In this document: positions 6,486 to 10,145 of the stretch, one piece after another | Layout of the letters: each line of letters opens with the position of its first letter | How positions within the stretch are numbered: position 1 is the first letter of the stretch | Assembly: GCA_903939555.1 (NCBI GenBank) | Contig: CAJAHV010000235.1 | Coordinates: forward strand, 1-10,145 | DNA from: an uncultured Alphaproteobacteria bacterium | GTDB lineage: Bacteria > Pseudomonadota > Alphaproteobacteria > Sphingomonadales > Sphingomonadaceae | Reading direction: 5' to 3' | Length of the DNA: 10,145 bases | The notes under the pieces: model-generated | Told to the model about the DNA's origin: nothing | Database searches by the model: none | What the model saw: the letters and a program-made list of their open reading frames with translations, nothing else | Translations under genes and position numbers: made by a program

Positions 6486-6853
6486 GCGACATTCCTTTCA
6501 GCAAGCGCGCACAGCGCGTCGCCCGGATTTGCCATCAGCGGCCCTGGTCCCATCGCGGCCCCGGCACAGCAATTTTCGGTGAGGAAATCGACCAAGCCCC
6601 GCATAGCCGCGAAATCGGTGGCATAATGCAGCGAGCGCCCCGCCCGCAGCGCCGTGACCAGCCCGGCGCGCTTGAGATGCGCGAGATGAAAGGACAGTGT
6701 CGACGCCGGCAGGCCGACCGCCTCGGCAATGTCGCCCGCCGCGCGCCCGTCCGGCCCGGCCACGACGAGCAGCCGGAATACCGCCAGCCGATGCGGCTGC
6801 GCCAGCGCGGCAAGGCGATCAACGATTGTCGTCAGGTTCGGCTGGAAATCCAT
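6482..6853 (-). CDS. arsR: ArsR/SmtB-family arsenic-responsive repressor
   Basis: A 123-residue winged-helix repressor that should bind the operon's control region and release it on binding trivalent arsenic. The helix-turn-helix runs about residues 39-63 (GDIAEAVGLPASTLSFHLAHL). The sensor pair is Cys95-Cys96 in LTENCC, the same place as in Acidithiobacillus ferrooxidans ArsR. The third ligand of that protein (Cys102) is absent: residue 102 is Gly and the next Cys is Cys115, so the site may be different or two-coordinate. The ATG at 6853 gives the normal N-terminus; the frame stays open upstream only through the promoter. The gene starts a five-gene overlapping operon and lies directly under a triple half-site operator, indicating autoregulation. 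Confidence 0.95.
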   Translation of the reverse strand: MDFQPNLTTIVDRLAALAQPHRLAVFRLLVVAGPDGRAAGDIAEAVGLPASTLSFHLAHLKRAGLVTALRAGRSLHYATDFAAMRGLVDFLTENCCAGAAMGPGPLMANPGDALCALAERNVA

Positions 6854-6872
6854 GTTTCCAGAATTATGGAAA
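6843..6872. promoter_or_regulatory. Probable ArsR operator: three alternating half-sites at 12-base period
   Basis: TGGAAA at 6843-6848, TTTCCA at 6855-6860 and TGGAAA at 6867-6872 are each separated by exactly six bases. They form two overlapping perfect inverted repeats. The right-hand pair, with central AATT, is an 18-base near-palindrome lying over the predicted -10 box; the left-hand pair surrounds the arsR start codon (6851-6853). This is typical placement for an autorepressor of the ArsR family. Binding is inferred. Confidence 0.65.
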
Positions 6873-6889
6873 TCACAGAAAAGAGTCAA
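6863..6889 (-). promoter_or_regulatory. Predicted sigma70-like promoter of the ars operon
   Basis: On the minus strand a -35-like TTGACT (6889-6884) and a -10-like CATAAT (6868-6863, five of six consensus bases) are separated by 15 bases; a TAATTC two bases on gives a 17-base spacer. This sits in the most AT-rich part of the gap, and the -10 lies inside the operator palindrome. Transcription would start near 6856, only a few bases before the arsR ATG. Confidence 0.55.
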
Positions 6890-6941
6890 GTGTCATGTTT
6901 CGATGATTGTGGAACCGACGTGGGCGGGCCAAGTCCGTTAG

Positions 6942-7005
6942 CTTGCAGGGCGGGCGCAGCCGGCGCCGGCTTTGGTGGCGTGGCTGGTTCTTGCAGGCGC
7001 GCCTG
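6942..7005. repeat. GC-rich palindromes and a short direct repeat in the arsR-racemase gap
   Basis: Two perfect palindromes lie here: AGCCGGCGCCGGCT (6958-6971) and CAGGCGCGCCTG (6994-7005). A T6 run follows the second at 7014-7019. CTTGCAGG occurs at 6942-6949 and again at 6990-6997. Palindromes of this kind are common by chance in GC-rich DNA, so function is uncertain. The rest of the gap up to 7151 shows no convincing gene. Confidence 0.3.
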
Positions 7006-7151
7006 ACGGGTCGTTTTTTCAGCCCCCGCCGTTTCGGGACACGGGCAAGCGCGCAGGTAAAGGCGCTGGCTATCGTCGCCGCCAGCAAGCAAGGGCTTGA
7101 CCCGTGCTGCCAGCGTGGCACGGAGCAGCGACAGATTTCTGGAGACACGAC

Positions 7152-8213
7152 ATGGCCGGACCACTCAGCGGACTTCGCATCATCGAACTGGCCGGCATCG
7201 GCCCGGGGCCGTTTGCCGCGATGATGCTCGCCGATCATGGCGCCGAGGTGATCCGTATCGACCGGCCGGGCGCCCGTATCGACGCGCGCGACCCGTTGTT
7301 GCGCTCGCGCCGGCTGATCGGCGTCGATCTGAAATCGCCCGAGGGCAAGGCCAAGGTGCGCGAGCTGGTCAAGTCCGCCGATGGCCTGATCGAAGGCTTT
7401 CGCCCCGGGGTGACCGAACGGCTCGGGCTGGGGCCGGAGGTGCTCCTCGCTGACAATCCGCGGCTGGTCTATGGCCGCATGACCGGCTGGGGCCAGACCG
7501 GGCCATACGCGCAGGCGGCGGGGCATGACATCAACTATATCGCGCTGGCCGGCGCGCTGCATACCTATGGCCGGGCGGGTGAAAAACCGACCCCGCCGAT
7601 CAACATGGTTGGGGATTTCGGTGGCGGCGGCATGATGCTGGCCTTCGGCATGGTGTCGGCGCTGCTGCATGCGCAGAAAACCGGGCAGGGTCAGGTCATC
7701 GATACCGCCATGACCGATGGTGCTGCGGTGCTGATGAGCATGATCTGGGGCTTTCGCGCCAATGGCATCTGGTCCGACGATCGCGGTACCAATATGCTCG
7801 ATACCGGGGCGCATTTCTACGACACCTATGAAACGTCGGACGGCAAATGGATTTCCATCGGCAGTATCGAGCCGCAATTCTATGCCGAACTGCGCCGGCT
7901 GGCAGGGCTTGCCGGTGATCCGGATTTCGACGCCCAGATGGACCGCAGCGCCTGGGGGCCATTGAAGGCCAAGCTGACCGCGCTGTTTTTGACGCAGACG
8001 AGTGCGCAATGGTGCGCGCTGATGGAAATGACCGATGTCTGCTTTGCTCCGGTGCTCAGCATGGCCGAGGCGCCGGCGCACCCGCACAATGCGGCGCGCA
8101 GCACCTTCATCGATGTCGATGGCGTGACGCAGCCGGCACCGGCGCCGCGCTATTCGGTGACGGTGACCGACACGCCGCGGATGACGACGGCGTTCGATGC
8201 GGAACTGTCGTGA
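7152..8213 (+). CDS. mcr: Alpha-methylacyl-CoA racemase (CoA-transferase family III)
   Basis: A 353-residue cytosolic enzyme that interconverts 2R and 2S methyl-branched acyl-CoAs so that they can enter beta-oxidation. It closely resembles Mycobacterium tuberculosis MCR along its whole length, from the start MAGPLSGLRIIELAGIGPGP onward. The catalytic residues line up: His125 (AGHDINYI), Asp155 (VGDFGGG) and Glu240 (SIEPQFY), each one position below MCR His126/Asp156/Glu241. The ATG at 7152 has a GGAGA site 6 bases upstream; a reading from 7104 adds 16 unrelated residues. It runs divergently from arsR across a 298-base gap, in which no clear promoter for it could be assigned. A role with an unusual CoA ester is possible, but the full active site favours racemisation. 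Confidence 0.94.
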   Translation: MAGPLSGLRIIELAGIGPGPFAAMMLADHGAEVIRIDRPGARIDARDPLLRSRRLIGVDLKSPEGKAKVRELVKSADGLIEGFRPGVTERLGLGPEVLLADNPRLVYGRMTGWGQTGPYAQAAGHDINYIALAGALHTYGRAGEKPTPPINMVGDFGGGGMMLAFGMVSALLHAQKTGQGQVIDTAMTDGAAVLMSMIWGFRANGIWSDDRGTNMLDTGAHFYDTYETSDGKWISIGSIEPQFYAELRRLAGLAGDPDFDAQMDRSAWGPLKAKLTALFLTQTSAQWCALMEMTDVCFAPVLSMAEAPAHPHNAARSTFIDVDGVTQPAPAPRYSVTVTDTPRMTTAFDAELS

Positions 8214-8216
8214 CCA

Positions 8217-8244
8217 CTACCCTCCCCCCGGCGGGGGAGGGTAG
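8217..8244. repeat. Perfect 12-base-arm hairpin between the racemase gene and dgt
   Basis: CTACCCTCCCCC (8217-8228) and its exact complement GGGGGAGGGTAG (8233-8244) flank a CGGC loop. The hairpin begins 4 bases after the racemase stop and ends directly at the dgt GTG. There is no T run. The right arm holds both the in-frame TAG before dgt and its GGAGG site. It resembles short dispersed palindromic repeats of GC-rich genomes and could also stop transcription. Confidence 0.75.
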
Positions 8245-9417
8245 GTGATCTACGCGACAAACCCCGCGCAATCACGTGGCCGCCGCCACCCCGAGCCGGC
8301 GTCCGCCACCCGCACGCCCTTCCAGCGTGATCGCGACCGCATCGTCCATTCGAGCGCCTTTCGCCGTCTGCGCTACAAGACCCAGGTGTTCGTGGCTCCA
8401 GATGGCGACCATTTCCGGGTCCGGCTGACCCACAGCCTCGAAGTCGCCCAGATCGCCCGCACGCTGGCGCGGGCATTGGGGCTCGATGAGGACCTGACCG
8501 AGGCGCTGGCGCTGGCGCATGATCTCGGCCACCCACCAGTCGGCCATTCGGGTGAGGATGCACTTGAAGCGGCGCTGGTTCCCTATGGCGGCTTCGATCA
8601 CAACGCCCAGACGCTGCGCATCGTTACCCGGTTGGAAAGCCGCTACCCTGGCTGGGATGGCCTCAACCTGAGCTGGGAGACGCTGGAAGGCCTTGCCAAG
8701 CATAATGGCCCCGTCTTCCTGCCGACCTGGGCGCTGGCCGAAACCGATGCTGCCTGGCCGCTCGATCTGGCCAGCCATGCCGGGCTGGAGGCGCAGGTGG
8801 CGGCGCTCGCCGATGATATTGCCTATGACAATCACGATCTGGATGATGGCATCCGCGCCGGGCTGTTCAGTGTCGAGGCAGTGGCCGCCGCTGTGCCGTT
8901 CACAGCGGCAAGCTGGGCAGCGGTGACGGCGCGCTGGCCGGGGGTGACGACGCGCCCCAAAGATCGGTTGCGGCGGCTGGTGCCCGAACTGGTGCGCGAG
9001 CAAATCGGGCGGATGACCGACGATCTGCTCGGCGAAACGCGCCGCCGGATCGCCGAAACCGCGCCGCGCAGCGTTGCCGATGTGCGCGCCGCCGGGCGCA
9101 GCCTTGTCGCGCTTTCGGCCCCGATGCGCGCCGAAACCGCGCTTTTGAAGGCATTCCTGCGCGAGCATATGTACCGCCACCCGCATGTTGCGGCGCTGCG
9201 CGACCCGTCGAAGCTGGTTGTCGCTGGGCTTTTCGGGGCTTTTGATGCCGATCCGGGCGCGATGCCGGCTGATTGGGCCGCCGCGACCCCGGCCACCGAG
9301 CCGGATCGGGCCCGCCATGTTGCCGATTTCATCGCCGGCATGACCGATCGCTACGCGCTGAAACAATATCAACGGCTGGTCGGGCCGTCGCCATTGCCCG
9401 CCGACATCATCATCTAG
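8245..9417 (+). CDS. dgt: Deoxyguanosinetriphosphate triphosphohydrolase-like protein (HD domain)
   Basis: A 390-residue cytosolic HD-domain enzyme that splits dNTPs into deoxynucleoside and triphosphate, helping control the dNTP pool. It belongs to the short bacterial dGTPase-like group. Metal ligands are His63 (RLTHSLEV), His92-Asp93 (AHDLGHPPVGHSGE) and the ADDIAY Asp190/191. FQRDRDRIVHSSAFRRLRYKTQVF (26-49) and GGFDHNAQTLRIV are also family hallmarks. The start must be the GTG at 8245 or later, because TAG lies directly before it in frame; relatives usually have a few more residues ahead of the YATNPAQSRGR segment, so the N-terminus looks trimmed. GGAGG ends 4 bases upstream, inside the hairpin arm. 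Its stop overlaps the AGGAG site of the next gene, suggesting cotranscription. True nucleotide preference is unknown. Confidence 0.94.
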   Translation: MIYATNPAQSRGRRHPEPASATRTPFQRDRDRIVHSSAFRRLRYKTQVFVAPDGDHFRVRLTHSLEVAQIARTLARALGLDEDLTEALALAHDLGHPPVGHSGEDALEAALVPYGGFDHNAQTLRIVTRLESRYPGWDGLNLSWETLEGLAKHNGPVFLPTWALAETDAAWPLDLASHAGLEAQVAALADDIAYDNHDLDDGIRAGLFSVEAVAAAVPFTAASWAAVTARWPGVTTRPKDRLRRLVPELVREQIGRMTDDLLGETRRRIAETAPRSVADVRAAGRSLVALSAPMRAETALLKAFLREHMYRHPHVAALRDPSKLVVAGLFGAFDADPGAMPADWAAATPATEPDRARHVADFIAGMTDRYALKQYQRLVGPSPLPADIII

Positions 9418-9426
9418 GAGCCTTTC

Positions 9427-10145
9427 ATGACCGAGATCCATGGCCATGCCGACCCGCGCTTTGCCGGGGTGCGCGACGCCTTCGCCGCCAATTTCGCCCG
9501 TGGCGAGGATGTTGGCGCCAGTGTTGCGGTGACATTGGGCGGCGAACTGGTCGTCGATCTGTGGGGCGGCCATGCCGATGCGGCCAAGACCCGGTCGTGG
9601 CAGCGTGACACGATCGTCAACGTCTATTCGACGACCAAAACGATGACGGCGCTGTGCGCGCTGCTGCTGGCCGACCGCGACGAACTCGATCTGGCGCAAA
9701 AGGTGGCGCATTACTGGCCGGAATTCGCCGCCAACGGCAAGGCCGATATCACCGTCGCGCAGCTGCTGGCGCACAGTGCCGGGCTGTCGGGCTTTGCCGA
9801 GCCGGTGGCGGCCGCCGATCTGTATGACTGGGACAAGGCGACCGCGCTGCTGGCGGCGCAGGCGCCGTTCTGGGCGCCGGGCACCGCCATCGGCTATCAT
9901 GCCATCACGCAGGGCTATCTTGTCGGCGAGGTGGTGCGCCGCATCACCGGCAAGAGCCTGGGGACGTTCTTCCGCGACGAGATCGCCGGGCCCTTGGGCG
10001 CCGATTTCCATATCGGGCTGGCGGCGAGCGAGGACGACCGCGTTGCCGAGTTGCTGCCACCGCCCCCCGGCGGCAGCATTGCCGATATCACCAGCCGGCC
10101 GTTGACCGTCAACATGGCGACCAACCCGCCGATCAACCCGCGCGA
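9427..10145 (+). CDS. Serine hydrolase, beta-lactamase class C/family VIII esterase type, 3' partial
   Basis: The reading frame is open to the end of the window, giving 239 residues of a protein that normally has about 380-400. It has the penicillin-binding-fold nucleophile motif S-T-T-K (Ser68 and Lys71 in NVYSTTKTMTAL), the LLAHSAGLSG segment (113-122), and GYHAITQGYLVGEVVRR (156-172), whose Tyr157 matches the second-motif tyrosine of EstB-type esterases. Such proteins hydrolyse small esters or amides; few are real beta-lactamases. No signal peptide is visible, so a cytosolic carboxylesterase is more likely than a resistance enzyme. The ATG at 9427 has AGGAG 6 bases upstream, overlapping the dgt stop. 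The C-terminal third lies outside the window, so the third motif cannot be checked. Confidence 0.88.
   Translation, partial: MTEIHGHADPRFAGVRDAFAANFARGEDVGASVAVTLGGELVVDLWGGHADAAKTRSWQRDTIVNVYSTTKTMTALCALLLADRDELDLAQKVAHYWPEFAANGKADITVAQLLAHSAGLSGFAEPVAAADLYDWDKATALLAAQAPFWAPGTAIGYHAITQGYLVGEVVRRITGKSLGTFFRDEIAGPLGADFHIGLAASEDDRVAELLPPPPGGSIADITSRPLTVNMATNPPINPR

Noticed and set aside
6994..7019. Rho-independent terminator from the CAGGCGCGCCTG palindrome and T6 run
   Set aside because: The palindrome can form only a very short stem with a usable loop, and the T run starts 8 bases after it; there is also no upstream plus-strand gene to terminate.
6886..7164. Minus-strand 92-codon frame upstream of arsR
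   Set aside because: It would run through the predicted ars promoter, is low in complexity, and has no family match that I recognise.
6907..7224. Plus-strand 105-codon frame in the arsR-racemase gap
   Set aside because: No recognisable domain; it runs into the racemase gene in another frame, no good start signal is seen, and its Arg-rich content fits noncoding GC-rich DNA.
8272..10011. 579-codon minus-strand reading frame across dgt and the hydrolase
   Set aside because: It spans two well-supported genes on the other strand and has only low-complexity shadow composition.
9427..10145. Calling the last gene a beta-lactamase resistance gene
   Set aside because: No signal peptide is seen and the GYHAITQGYLVGEVVRR segment fits esterases better; the third motif is outside the window.

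Overview
The window looks like chromosome from a high-GC alphaproteobacterium, most likely a sphingomonad (order Sphingomonadales). This rests on base composition, tightly packed overlapping genes and the character of the GuaA, Dgt and Mcr-type proteins; no rRNA or other marker fixes the genus. I find 12 protein-coding genes, two of them cut by the window edges. No tRNA, rRNA, CRISPR array, insertion sequence or integrase was recognised.

Left part, plus strand (2-4448): the 3' portion of an O-antigen ligase/polymerase-type membrane protein with a very AT-rich stretch near its visible 5' end, then a small hotdog acyl-CoA thioesterase. After a 213-base gap comes a run of three overlapping genes: guaA (GMP synthase), an Asp/Glu racemase-fold protein lacking both usual catalytic cysteines, and a YffB-type ArsC/Spx-like thioredoxin-fold protein.

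Centre, minus strand (6853 down to 4476): a five-gene arsenic operon in the order arsR, arsI (C-As lyase), arsC (arsenate reductase), a phosphinothricin/arsinothricin-type N-acetyltransferase (arsN-like) and an AqpS-like aquaglyceroporin. Every junction is an ATGA or TGATG overlap, so translation is probably coupled. No arsB, acr3 or arsA pump is present in the window. Inferred logic: ArsR senses trivalent arsenic, ArsI breaks the carbon-arsenic bond of methylarsenite, ArsC reduces arsenate, the acetyltransferase blocks an amino-acid-like arsenical or phosphinothricin, and the channel lets arsenite leave down its gradient. The control region at 6843-6889 has a sigma70-like promoter overlapped by three alternating TGGAAA/TTTCCA half-sites at an exact 12-base period, one of which lies just inside the arsR coding region.

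Right part, plus strand (7152-10145): an alpha-methylacyl-CoA racemase of the MCR type; a perfect 12-base-arm hairpin that fills the gap to dgt and supplies both the in-frame stop and the ribosome binding site just before the dgt GTG start; dgt itself (HD-domain dNTP triphosphohydrolase); and the 5' part of a class C beta-lactamase/family VIII esterase-like serine hydrolase running off the window.

The 298-base gap between arsR and the racemase (6854-7151) holds the ars control region, two GC-rich palindromes and no convincing gene. The 213-base gap before guaA holds only a weak hairpin.
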